Assembly: GCF_003177035.1 (NCBI RefSeq)
Contig: NZ_CP029488.1
Location: 2,294,001 to 2,358,000 of the forward strand
From: Salinisphaera sp. LB1
GTDB lineage: Bacteria > Pseudomonadota > Gammaproteobacteria > Nevskiales > Salinisphaeraceae
Direction of reading: 5' to 3'
Length of the DNA: 64,000 nucleotides
Both the position numbers and the translations under genes were made by a program. Below are positions 57,119 to 64,000 of this stretch, in pieces; the stretch's first letter is position 1, and every line of letters starts with the position of its first letter. The notes beneath the pieces were generated by a model. The model was not told the DNA's origin. It saw only the letters and a program-made list of their open reading frames with translations, and ran no database searches.

Positions 57119-58020
57119 TGAATGATTTAGTCATCAATCTTCCGATCGGCGACTGGTTCACGGCGGTCGTCACCTTCATGCAGACCCACTTCGATCTGTT
57201 CTTTTCCGTCGTTTCAGCGGTCATAAGCTTTGTTGCAGATAATTTAACTGCTTTCTTGAATTATCTGCCGGCGCCGGTTGTTTTCGCGGTGCTCGCTTTC
57301 CTTGCGCTATGGCGCGTCGGCTGGCAATTCACCATATTCGTGCTGGTCGCGTTGTACGTTGTCATGGGCATGGACCTATGGCCCGAGACCATGGACACGC
57401 TGGGCCTGGTGCTGGCGGCCACGCTGGCCGCGCTCGGTGTGGGTCTGCCGCTGGGCGTGGTCATGGCCAAGAGCGATGTGGTGCTGGCCATCATCCGCCC
57501 GATACTGGACTTCATGCAGACGCTGCCGGCATTCGTATACCTGATTCCGGCCGTGATCTTTTTCGGTACCGGACGGGTGCCTGGCGTGATTGCCACCGTC
57601 ATCTTCTCCATGCCGCCAGCCGTGCGTCTGATGAACATCGGCATCCGCTACGTGCCGACCGAGAACGTCGAGGCCGGCAAGGCATTCGGCTGCAACGGCT
57701 TGCAGCTGCTGTGGCGGGTTGAGCTGCCGCTGGCGCTGCCATCGATCATGGCCGGCATCAACCAGACCATCATGCTGGCCCTGTCGATGGTGGTGATTGC
57801 CTCGATGATCGGCGCGGGCGGCCTGGGTGATCCGGTGCTCGCCGGCATTCAGCAGCTGCGTCTGGGCACCGGTTTCCAGGGGGGGCTCGGGGTCGTAATT
57901 CTGGCCATCATCCTGGACCGTCTAACCCAGAGTTTTGGTGAGCGTCAGCGTGACGGCGGGTTGTTGTCGCGTCTTAAAAAATTGTTTTCCGGCTCGAGCG
58001 CAGGGGCCAGCTCGACTTGA
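57118..58020 (+). CDS. proW: Glycine betaine/proline ABC transporter, permease (ProW/OpuAB-like)
   Basis: A 300-aa permease with about seven hydrophobic segments. It starts with an amphipathic D-W-F-T-A-V-V-T-F and has L-P-L-G-V-V-M-A-K, the conserved M-Q-T-L-P-A-F-V-Y-L-I-P-A-V-I-F-F-G and the EAA loop V-E-A-G-K-A-F-G-C-N, followed by E-L-P-L-A-L-P-S-I-M-A-G-I-N-Q-T. It forms the channel driven by ProV. Proximal 58 bases separate it from the binding-protein gene. Confidence 0.92.
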   Translation: MNDLVINLPIGDWFTAVVTFMQTHFDLFFSVVSAVISFVADNLTAFLNYLPAPVVFAVLAFLALWRVGWQFTIFVLVALYVVMGMDLWPETMDTLGLVLAATLAALGVGLPLGVVMAKSDVVLAIIRPILDFMQTLPAFVYLIPAVIFFGTGRVPGVIATVIFSMPPAVRLMNIGIRYVPTENVEAGKAFGCNGLQLLWRVELPLALPSIMAGINQTIMLALSMVVIASMIGAGGLGDPVLAGIQQLRLGTGFQGGLGVVILAIILDRLTQSFGERQRDGGLLSRLKKLFSGSSAGASST

Positions 58021-58078
58021 TTGAGCGGCCCTAGATTGAGAGTATCGAGACTCACGGGTTCGAATAAAGGGAGAAATT

Positions 58079-58972
58079 ATGAAAATGGGAATGAAGAGTT
58101 TTGCCGTCGCTGCCGTGGCCGGTGCCACGATTGCCATGGGCAGCTTCGGTAGTGCGCAGGCCGCCAGCGGCGACAAGACCATCACCATCGGTTGGACCGC
58201 CTGGTCGGACGCCGAGTTCGTGACCAAGCTGAGCAAGAAGCTGATCGAGCAGCGGACCGACTACAAGGTCAAGCTGAAGATGGCGTCAATCGGCGTTCAG
58301 TATCAAGGGGTGGCCGATGGCAACCTCGATGCCATGCTGATGGCCTGGCTGCCTGATACCCACGCCGCCTACTGGAAGAAGGTCAAGGACAAGGTCCAGG
58401 ATCTGGGCCCGCTTTACAACGGCGCTCAACTCGGTTGGGTCGTGCCCGACTATGTGCCCAAGGATAAGCTCAATTCCATCTCGGATCTGAAGAAGCCGTC
58501 CGTGAAGGCCAAGCTCGACGGCAAGATCCAGGGCATCGATCCGGGCGCTGGTCTGATGCAGCTGTCGCACAAGACCATGAAGGCCTATGGCTTGAAGAGT
58601 GATGGTTATCGTCTGGTGTCGGCTAGCGGTGCGGCCATGACAGCGGCCCTGGCGCGCGCCGAGCAGCGCAAGGAGTGGATCGTGGTCACCGGCTGGACGC
58701 CGCACTGGATGTTCGGCAAGTGGCATCTGCGCTTCCTGAAGGATCCGAAGGGCACGCTGGGGTCCGCGCAGCATATCGATGCCGTGGTGCGCCAGGGTTT
58801 CGTCAAGGATTATCCGGAGGTCGCGAGCTTTTTGAGCAATATGCACATCCCGTTGGATCAGCTCCAGGCTGCGATGTACAGCGCGCGCAAGACCAGCGAG
58901 CAGAAGGCGATCAAACAGTTCATCGCCGACCATCCGGACGAGGTCAACAGCTGGTTTAAGAAGAGCAGCTGA
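58079..58972 (+). CDS. proX: Glycine betaine-type ABC transporter, periplasmic binding protein (ProX/OpuAC-like)
   Basis: A 297-aa exported binding protein. The signal peptide (V-A-A-V-A-G-A-T-I-A-M-G-S-F-G-S-A-Q-A) ends near residue 29. The mature protein begins I-T-I-G-W-T-A-W-S-D-A-E-F-V-T and has M-A-W-L-P-D-T-H-A-A-Y-W, Q-G-I-D-P-G-A-G-L-M and T-G-W-T-P-H-W-M-F, whose tryptophans likely form the aromatic cage for quaternary ammonium ligands. AGGGAG precedes the ATG. An intrinsic terminator follows. Confidence 0.92.
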   Translation: MKMGMKSFAVAAVAGATIAMGSFGSAQAASGDKTITIGWTAWSDAEFVTKLSKKLIEQRTDYKVKLKMASIGVQYQGVADGNLDAMLMAWLPDTHAAYWKKVKDKVQDLGPLYNGAQLGWVVPDYVPKDKLNSISDLKKPSVKAKLDGKIQGIDPGAGLMQLSHKTMKAYGLKSDGYRLVSASGAAMTAALARAEQRKEWIVVTGWTPHWMFGKWHLRFLKDPKGTLGSAQHIDAVVRQGFVKDYPEVASFLSNMHIPLDQLQAAMYSARKTSEQKAIKQFIADHPDEVNSWFKKSS

Positions 58973-59002
58973 TCGTTTTCGCCTCTGGCGCATGAGCGCA
59001 GG

Positions 59003-59028
59003 AGCCCGGCCAGTCGGCCGGGCTTTTT
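59003..59028 (+). terminator. Intrinsic terminator after proX
   Basis: AGCCCGGCC and GGCCGGGCT form a perfect 9-bp stem around AGTC, followed by a five-T run. It lies 30 bases after the proX stop and 25 bases before the second binding-protein gene. Confidence 0.9.
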
Positions 59029-59053
59029 ATTGCGCGCTTGGTAAGCTGTCGGC

Positions 59054-59953
59054 ATGAATGGTCTGTTATCGCGTTTCCTGTCGATTGTCGTGTTGGGCGC
59101 TGTCGCGCTTTCCGCGGGCTGCAGCGGTCACCAGCGGCGGGCCGGCGCCCACGATCCGATCGTGATCGGCTGGACGGCCTGGGACGATGCCGAGTTCGTG
59201 ACGCGCCTGGCCAAGGCGGTGATCGAAGACCACACGCATCACCCGGTGCAGCTCAAGCTGGCCGGCATAGGTCAACAGTATCGTGGCGTGGCCAGCGGTC
59301 GTCTCGACGCCATGCTGATGGCCTGGTTGCCCGATACCCATGCGCGCTACTGGCAACGCTACCGGCGCCGGTTGGTCGATCTCGGGCCTTTGTACCAGGG
59401 CGGGCAACTCGGTTGGGTGGTGCCGGATTATGTGCCCCGCGATCGGCTGAACAGTATCGCCGATCTCGCGCAGCCCGACATTGCAGCGCGGTTGCACCAT
59501 CGTATTCAGGGCATCGACCCCGGCGCCGGGTTGATGCAGCTGTCGGAAAAAGCGCTCCAACGCTACGGCCTGAACACGCAGTATCGACTTGTGGCCGCGG
59601 ACGCTCGCGTCATGTCCAGGGTTCTGGCCCGCGCCGAGGCGGCGCACAAGTGGGTTGTGGTCACGGGTTGGACACCGCACTGGATATTCGGTGAGTGGCG
59701 GCTTCGCTTTCTCCAGGACCCCAAGGACGTGCTGGGCTCGCGGCAACATGTCGATGCGCTGGTGCGCGACGGCTTTCGCGACGATTATCCGCAGGTTGCG
59801 GCCATACTGTCACGAATGCACCTGGGGCTGCCGGAGTTACAGGATGCGATGCTCGATGCTCACAACAATGGCTATGCGACGGCAGTACAGGACTTCCTGG
59901 CTCGGCATGCCGCTCAGGTGGCGCAATGGACGGCGCCCGGCAAGCGCCATTGA
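59054..59953 (+). CDS. Second glycine betaine-type binding protein, predicted lipoprotein (proX paralogue)
   Basis: A 299-aa paralogue of the preceding ProX, with matching landmarks: I-V-I-G-W-T-A-W-D-D-A-E-F-V-T, M-A-W-L-P-D-T-H-A-R-Y-W, G-W-V-V-P-D-Y-V-P, Q-G-I-D-P-G-A-G-L-M-Q-L-S and T-G-W-T-P-H-W-I-F. It differs in having a lipobox (L-S-A-G-C, Cys at about residue 23), so it should be membrane-anchored rather than free. It is more Arg- and His-rich, suggesting divergence after tandem duplication. It lies beyond the proX terminator, so expression may be lower or separate. Confidence 0.88.
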   Translation: MNGLLSRFLSIVVLGAVALSAGCSGHQRRAGAHDPIVIGWTAWDDAEFVTRLAKAVIEDHTHHPVQLKLAGIGQQYRGVASGRLDAMLMAWLPDTHARYWQRYRRRLVDLGPLYQGGQLGWVVPDYVPRDRLNSIADLAQPDIAARLHHRIQGIDPGAGLMQLSEKALQRYGLNTQYRLVAADARVMSRVLARAEAAHKWVVVTGWTPHWIFGEWRLRFLQDPKDVLGSRQHVDALVRDGFRDDYPQVAAILSRMHLGLPELQDAMLDAHNNGYATAVQDFLARHAAQVAQWTAPGKRH

Positions 59954-60015
59954 CGCCCTTGTATGGTCGCGCCAGCCTGCTAGCCTAGCAGCCTAAATTC
60001 GGCTTTCGTACAGCC

Positions 60016-61218
60016 ATGACTTTGTCGTCCCGTGGCGTCGCCGCCGTGTTCATCGGCCTGGCGGCAGCATTCGCCATCAACATGATGGGCACCACATTGC
60101 CCACCCCGCTGTATCCGATCTATCAGGAGCAGCTTGGCTTCTCCGAACTCATGATCACGGTGATTTTCGCCGTGTACGCGGTCGGCGTGATCGCCGCGTT
60201 AATCATCACCGGCAGTTGGTCCGACCAGATCGGTCGCCGGCCGATGCTGGCGCTCGGTCTCATTTTTTCTGCGGCCAGCGCGGTCGCCTTCATCTGGGGC
60301 GGCGCGCTTGCGCCCCTGCTGATCGGCCGGCTGCTGTCCGGTTTCTCGGCCGGGATCTTTACCGGCACCGCCACGGTCGCCGTGGTGGAAATGGCGCCAC
60401 GCCAATGGCGCGAACAGGCGACACTGGTGGCGACTGCCGCCAATATGGGCGGGCTCGGCCTTGGTCCGTTCGTGGCCGGTATCCTGGCGCAATACGCGCC
60501 GGCGCCGCTGCTACTGTGTTTCGTGCTTGACCTGGTGCTGGTCGCCCTGGCGATGGTAGTGCTCTACCTGGCGCCGGAGACCACGCGAAAGCCGGACCGG
60601 CCCCGGCTGACGATTCGCAAACCGGCCGTACCGCCCGGGGTTCGCGGCGTGTTCGTTCCCGCGGCGATCGCCGGTTTTGCCGGCTTTGCCGTCATGGGTC
60701 TGTTCACGGCCGTGGCACCCGCGTTTATCGGCAAGGTTCTGGGCTACAGCAATCACGCGCTGACCGGAAGCGTGGTTTTCATGCTTTTCATCGGCTCGAC
60801 GATCGGTCAGACGCTTCAGTCCCGACTGCCGCGACCGGCGCGTCTGCCTGTTGGTTGCCTTGGGCTGATTATCGGTATGGGGTTTCTGATCGCGGCGATT
60901 GAATCCGGGTCACTGACACTGATGATTTTCGCCGGCGCCATCGCCGGTGCCGGGCAGGGCGCGTCGTTCCGGGCCGGCATGGGCGAGATCACCGCGGCCA
61001 GTCCGGCGGAGCGCCGTGCCGAAGTGGCTTCCACGTTCTTCGTGGTTGCCTACGTGGCGATCTCTATTCCGGTGGTGGGGCTCGGCTTGATGGCGCGGGC
61101 CTGCGGATTGCCCACAGCGGGCGTCATCTTCGCCTCGGCGGTGGCCTTGCTGTCGTTGATTTCGGCGGTCAGCCTGCTGGCGCGTCAGCGTGCGCGAACG
61201 GAGACGGCAGCACCCTGA
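60016..61218 (+). CDS. MFS transporter
   Basis: A 400-aa, 12-helix major facilitator protein. It has P-T-P-L-Y-P-I-Y-Q-E-Q-L-G-F in the first periplasmic loop, the motif A-like G-S-W-S-D-Q-I-G-R-R-P between helices 2 and 3, R-L-L-S-G-F-S-A-G-I-F-T-G-T in helix 4, and F-R-A-G-M-G-E-I in the C-terminal half. The pattern resembles drug or small-molecule efflux members, but substrate is unknown. It starts 63 bases after the second binding-protein gene and its 3' end overlaps the convergent ABC exporter gene by 34 bases. Confidence 0.85.
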   Translation: MTLSSRGVAAVFIGLAAAFAINMMGTTLPTPLYPIYQEQLGFSELMITVIFAVYAVGVIAALIITGSWSDQIGRRPMLALGLIFSAASAVAFIWGGALAPLLIGRLLSGFSAGIFTGTATVAVVEMAPRQWREQATLVATAANMGGLGLGPFVAGILAQYAPAPLLLCFVLDLVLVALAMVVLYLAPETTRKPDRPRLTIRKPAVPPGVRGVFVPAAIAGFAGFAVMGLFTAVAPAFIGKVLGYSNHALTGSVVFMLFIGSTIGQTLQSRLPRPARLPVGCLGLIIGMGFLIAAIESGSLTLMIFAGAIAGAGQGASFRAGMGEITAASPAERRAEVASTFFVVAYVAISIPVVGLGLMARACGLPTAGVIFASAVALLSLISAVSLLARQRARTETAAP

Positions 61219-63020
61219 GCCGCGTCTTCCGCCGGGTCGTCGTGTTGCTGTAGCTGCCACATGCGCGCATAGCGGCCGCCGGCGGCGAGCAGCTCGGCGT
61301 GACGGCCCTGTTCGGCTACACGGCCGGCGTCGAGCACCACGATCTGGTCGGCGTCGACCACGGTGGACAGGCGATGGGCGATCACCAGCGTGGTGTGGTC
61401 GGCGGCGAGTTCGGCCAGGGCGTGGGTGATCGCGCGCTCGGCCTCGCTGTCGAGTGACGACGTGGCTTCGTCGAACACCAGGATCGCCGGGTTCTTGAGA
61501 ATGGCGCGGGCAATGGCGATGCGTTGTTTCTCGCCGCCCGAGAGTTTCAGCCCGCGCTCGCCGACCAGCGTCTGCATGCCATCCGGCAGCCGGGCGATGA
61601 AGTCGTCGAGATGGGCCATGCGCGCGGCGCGCTCGATCGCGGGACCGTCGGCGCGATCGGGCGCGCCGTAGGCGATGTTGTATTCGATGGTGTCGTTGAA
61701 CAGCACCGTGTCCTGCGGCACCACCCCGATCGTGGCGCGCAGGCTGGCGAGCGTCAGCTCGCGGATGTCGGTACCGTCGATCCGGATCGCGCCGCCGTCG
61801 ACGTCGTAGAAACGGAACAGCAGGCGCGCCAGCGTCGACTTGCCGGCCCCGCTGTGCCCGACCACGGCCACCTTGGCGCCGGGCCGGGCCACCAGATCCA
61901 CGCCGCGCAGGATCTTGCGCTCGCTGGAATAGCCGAAATGGACATCCTCGAACACGATTTCCGGCTGATTCGTGCGCAGCGGCCGGGCATCCGCAGTCTC
62001 GGTAATTTCCGGCTCGATATCGATCAGCGCGAACATGCGCGCGGTGTCGGCCATCGCCTTCTTCAACTCGCGATAGACGAAGCCAAGCGCCGACAGCGGC
62101 AGAAACAGCTGCAGCATGTAGGCATTGACCATGGTGAGATCGCCGAGCGTCATGCTGCCGGCGACCACGCGCCGACCGGCCAGAATCATGATCGCGGTCA
62201 TCGCGAGCGCGATCACCAGCGCCTGCAACGTGTTGAGCACGCCGAGTGAGCGTCGAGCGCGTGCCATGGCATCGGCCCAGCGGCCGAGCTCCGCATCGTA
62301 GCGATCGGCTTCGAAGGCTTCGTTGCCGAAATACTTCACGGTCTCGTAGTTGAGCAGGGTATCGACCGCGCGTGTATTGGCCGCGGTATCCAGCCGGTTG
62401 GATTCGCGGACATGCCGGGTGCGCCATTCGGTGAGTGCGGCGGTGACCGCCACGTAAGCGACCACGCTCACCAGCACGATCAGGGTGAACCAGATCGAGT
62501 AGTAATAGAACAGGATTGCCGCGACCAGGCCGATCTCGAACGCAGTCGGCAGGATATTGAACAGCATGAAGCGCAGCAGGAAACGAATGCCGCCGAGGCC
62601 GCGCTCGATATCGCGCGACAGGCCGCCGGTACGTCGCGACAGATGGAACTCCAGATCCAGCCGATGCAGGTGCGAAAAGACGGCGAGCGCGACCTGATGC
62701 ATGGTGCGCTCGGTCACCCGGCCGAACACCAGGTCACGGATCTGACCGAACAGGGTGGAGGCCAGACGCAGCGCGCCGTAGGCCAGCAACAGGCCGAGCG
62801 GCAGCACCAGGGCGGCGCTATGCTCCGAGCGATCCAGGCTGTCGACGATATGCTTGAGCGCGATCGGCAGCAGCACGGAAGCGCCCTTGGCCGCCATCAG
62901 AAAGGCCATGGCCAGCGCTACGCGCGGCGTATGCGCGCGCAGGTAGGGTGTTAGTGCCACCAGCCGTCGCCATTCGGCGCAGCGCACCGCGCGCTCGTCG
63001 GACCGGGCGTGGCGATTCAA
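61185..63020 (-). CDS. ABC exporter, fused permease and ATPase (Atm1/HMT1-like)
   Basis: A 611-aa half-transporter. Six transmembrane helices in residues 1 to about 330 include N-I-L-P-T-A-F-E-I-G-L-V-A and R-R-T-G-G-L-S-R-D-I-E-R-G, both typical of the Atm1/HMT1 group that exports glutathione-linked or metal-linked compounds. The ATPase part has V-V-G-H-S-G-A-G-K-S-T-L, V-P-Q-D-T-V-L-F-N-D-T-I, L-S-G-G-E-K-Q-R-I-A-I-A-R-A and I-L-V-F-D-E-A-T-S-S-L-D. TTG 63020 gives the full N-terminus; GTG 62987 is an alternative. No Fe–S assembly genes are adjacent. Confidence 0.87.
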   Translation of the reverse strand: MNRHARSDERAVRCAEWRRLVALTPYLRAHTPRVALAMAFLMAAKGASVLLPIALKHIVDSLDRSEHSAALVLPLGLLLAYGALRLASTLFGQIRDLVFGRVTERTMHQVALAVFSHLHRLDLEFHLSRRTGGLSRDIERGLGGIRFLLRFMLFNILPTAFEIGLVAAILFYYYSIWFTLIVLVSVVAYVAVTAALTEWRTRHVRESNRLDTAANTRAVDTLLNYETVKYFGNEAFEADRYDAELGRWADAMARARRSLGVLNTLQALVIALAMTAIMILAGRRVVAGSMTLGDLTMVNAYMLQLFLPLSALGFVYRELKKAMADTARMFALIDIEPEITETADARPLRTNQPEIVFEDVHFGYSSERKILRGVDLVARPGAKVAVVGHSGAGKSTLARLLFRFYDVDGGAIRIDGTDIRELTLASLRATIGVVPQDTVLFNDTIEYNIAYGAPDRADGPAIERAARMAHLDDFIARLPDGMQTLVGERGLKLSGGEKQRIAIARAILKNPAILVFDEATSSLDSEAERAITHALAELAADHTTLVIAHRLSTVVDADQIVVLDAGRVAEQGRHAELLAAGGRYARMWQLQQHDDPAEDAAQGAAVSVRAR

Positions 63021-63069
63021 CAGATCACGGGGGGTTGTCGTCCCGCCGGTGGATGTCCGGTTAACGCGG

Positions 63070-63621
63070 TCACAGGTCGTGGCGTTCGGACAACGGCTGC
63101 TGCGGCACCTTTCTCAGTTTGCTGGTGTCGTAGCCTATGTTCTTCACGCGCTGCACCAATGCCTTGTAGCGTTTTTCACTAATGTGCGGCGTACGCGCCA
63201 TGATCCAGACATAGTCGCGCTTGCTGCGCGCGATGATGGTGCTGTCGTAGTTCGGGCTGACGTAGGAGATCACATACTGCAGGCGCAGGACATGGTAGAA
63301 ATGCATGGCCCAGACTGCGTTGCCGCTACCATCGATCACCGTGCCGGTGGGCGTCATGGTGTGTTTCTTGCCGTTGAAGCCGCCTTCGCGATAGGTGAAC
63401 TTCACGTGGATCGTGTTGCCCTGGCCGCGCGAATATCGCTCGATCTCGTTGTAGGCATTCTTGGTCTTGGACGGCGGGATGTGCGCGATCACATACCAGG
63501 GGCCCATGAAACGATTGAGATCGACATCGTGCTCGCGCGGGAAGCCCGGCTTGGGCATGACACTGCACGCCGACAACGACAGCAGGACAATGATCGGCAG
63601 CAGAAAACGAAGACGGGACAT
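63070..63621 (-). CDS. blc: Outer-membrane lipocalin lipoprotein (Blc-like)
   Basis: A 183-aa lipoprotein with signal peptide and lipobox (L-S-L-S-A-C, Cys19). The lipocalin signature appears as D-L-N-R-F-M-G-P-W-Y-V-I-A-H-I-P, followed by N-A-Y-N-E-I-E-R-Y and the C-terminal Y-V-W-I-M-A-R-T-P-H-I-S motif of bacterial lipocalins (usually W-I-L-S-R-T). Blc binds lysophospholipids or fatty acids and acts in envelope stress in E. coli. It lies 49 bases upstream, in the same direction, of the ABC exporter and may share its transcript. Confidence 0.88.
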   Translation of the reverse strand: MSRLRFLLPIIVLLSLSACSVMPKPGFPREHDVDLNRFMGPWYVIAHIPPSKTKNAYNEIERYSRGQGNTIHVKFTYREGGFNGKKHTMTPTGTVIDGSGNAVWAMHFYHVLRLQYVISYVSPNYDSTIIARSKRDYVWIMARTPHISEKRYKALVQRVKNIGYDTSKLRKVPQQPLSERHDL

Positions 63622-63741
63622 GACGGGCTCCGCGAGGCCGCCGACCGGCGCCGCACTCGCGGGCGCCAGTCGAGGCCAGGATGAATGGCATTATGTATCC
63701 GCGTACGCGATCGCGGTGCCATTGGATGCCTCCGGGGCTGA

Positions 63742-64000
63742 TCAGTCCCAGATACCGGGTTCGACCTGCTCCGGTTTCTCGAGCACCCGCTTGTTGAAGA
63801 CCGGATCGCCGGTGCCGGTGCGGCGCTGTTTTTCGTAGTCCCGCAGTACGCGCAGCGCGATCGGGAACAGCAGCAGGATCGCCACCAGATTGGTCGTGGC
63901 CATCAGCCCCATGGCGAAGTCCGCGAAATTCCAGACGAAGCTCAGCGTGGCCACCGAGCCGATGAAGACCATGGCCAGCAGAAAGGGCCGCAGCCAGGCG
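63742..64000 (-). CDS. Alanine/glycine:cation symporter, C-terminal fragment (cut by window edge)
   Basis: About 85 C-terminal residues of a polytopic protein that continues beyond the right edge. R-P-F-L-L-A-M-V-F-I-G-S-V, then F-V-W-N-F-A-D-F-A-M-G-L-M-A-T-T-N-L-V-A-I-L-L-L and a charged tail ending P-G-I-W-D are typical of the AGCS (sodium:alanine symporter) family, which usually ends in a W-D-like acidic tail. The protein takes up alanine or glycine with Na+ or H+. Confidence 0.8.
   Translation of the reverse strand, partial: AWLRPFLLAMVFIGSVATLSFVWNFADFAMGLMATTNLVAILLLFPIALRVLRDYEKQRRTGTGDPVFNKRVLEKPEQVEPGIWD

Overview
The window is a high-GC gammaproteobacterial chromosome segment. The left end has the familiar order radC / coaBC–dut–(VOC)–argB … pyrE / exonuclease III that flanks the crc locus in Pseudomonas. 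Two compatible-solute importers (Ehu-type for ectoine, ProU/Opu-type for betaine), a hopanoid cluster and a mevalonate pathway suggest a salt-adapted, hopanoid-making lineage. Salinisphaera-like bacteria are my best guess, held weakly because no search was possible.

Region by region. (1) 1–3571: radC start (cut by the edge), coaBC, dut, a glyoxalase-fold protein, argB and a small conserved hypothetical. (2) 3628–18259: an accessory block between argB and pyrE with a SWIM–SNF2 helicase, a RelE/HigB-like toxin and its antitoxin behind a perfect 18-bp palindrome, a four-gene Wadjet (JetABCD) anti-plasmid operon with two tiny membrane-protein genes lodged between jetA and jetB, and a DUF6880 gene whose 5' end looks damaged. 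(3) 18256–22600: pyrE, exonuclease III, ampG and a DUF4139 secreted protein. (4) 22625–43862: the main feature, a roughly 21-kb isoprenoid–hopanoid supercluster. HMG-CoA synthase, an HMG-CoA reductase–mevalonate kinase fusion, phosphomevalonate kinase, diphosphomevalonate decarboxylase and IPP isomerase feed IspA. A squalene synthase–squalene-hopene cyclase fusion makes the hopanoid skeleton. HpnH, HpnG, HpnA and HpnB elaborate it, and HpnN and HpnM are transport-type proteins. A DUF2147 protein and a phosphonopyruvate-decarboxylase-like enzyme sit inside the hpn genes. (5) 43957–48650: an aldo/keto reductase with a candidate 229-bp MITE just upstream, then ehuBCDA. (6) 48651–49259: two diverged copies of an inverted-repeat-bounded intergenic element. 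(7) 49256–55252: trmB, a ThiS–ThiG fusion, asmA, a secreted SRPBCC protein, mutY, yggX and tRNA-Phe. (8) 55904–59953: proV, proW, proX and a second, lipoprotein proX. (9) 60016–64000: an MFS transporter, an ABC exporter, a lipocalin and the end of an alanine/glycine:cation symporter.

The most unusual content is the pair of pathway-consecutive enzyme fusions in a locus that can in principle carry carbon from HMG-CoA formation to exported hopanoids. Next are the Wadjet operon with its embedded membrane peptides, and the phosphonopyruvate decarboxylase homologue in the hopanoid genes without recognisable phosphonate partners. Product names rest on recognising motifs and family sequences by eye. 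Start codons were chosen from conserved N-termini and ribosome-binding sites.
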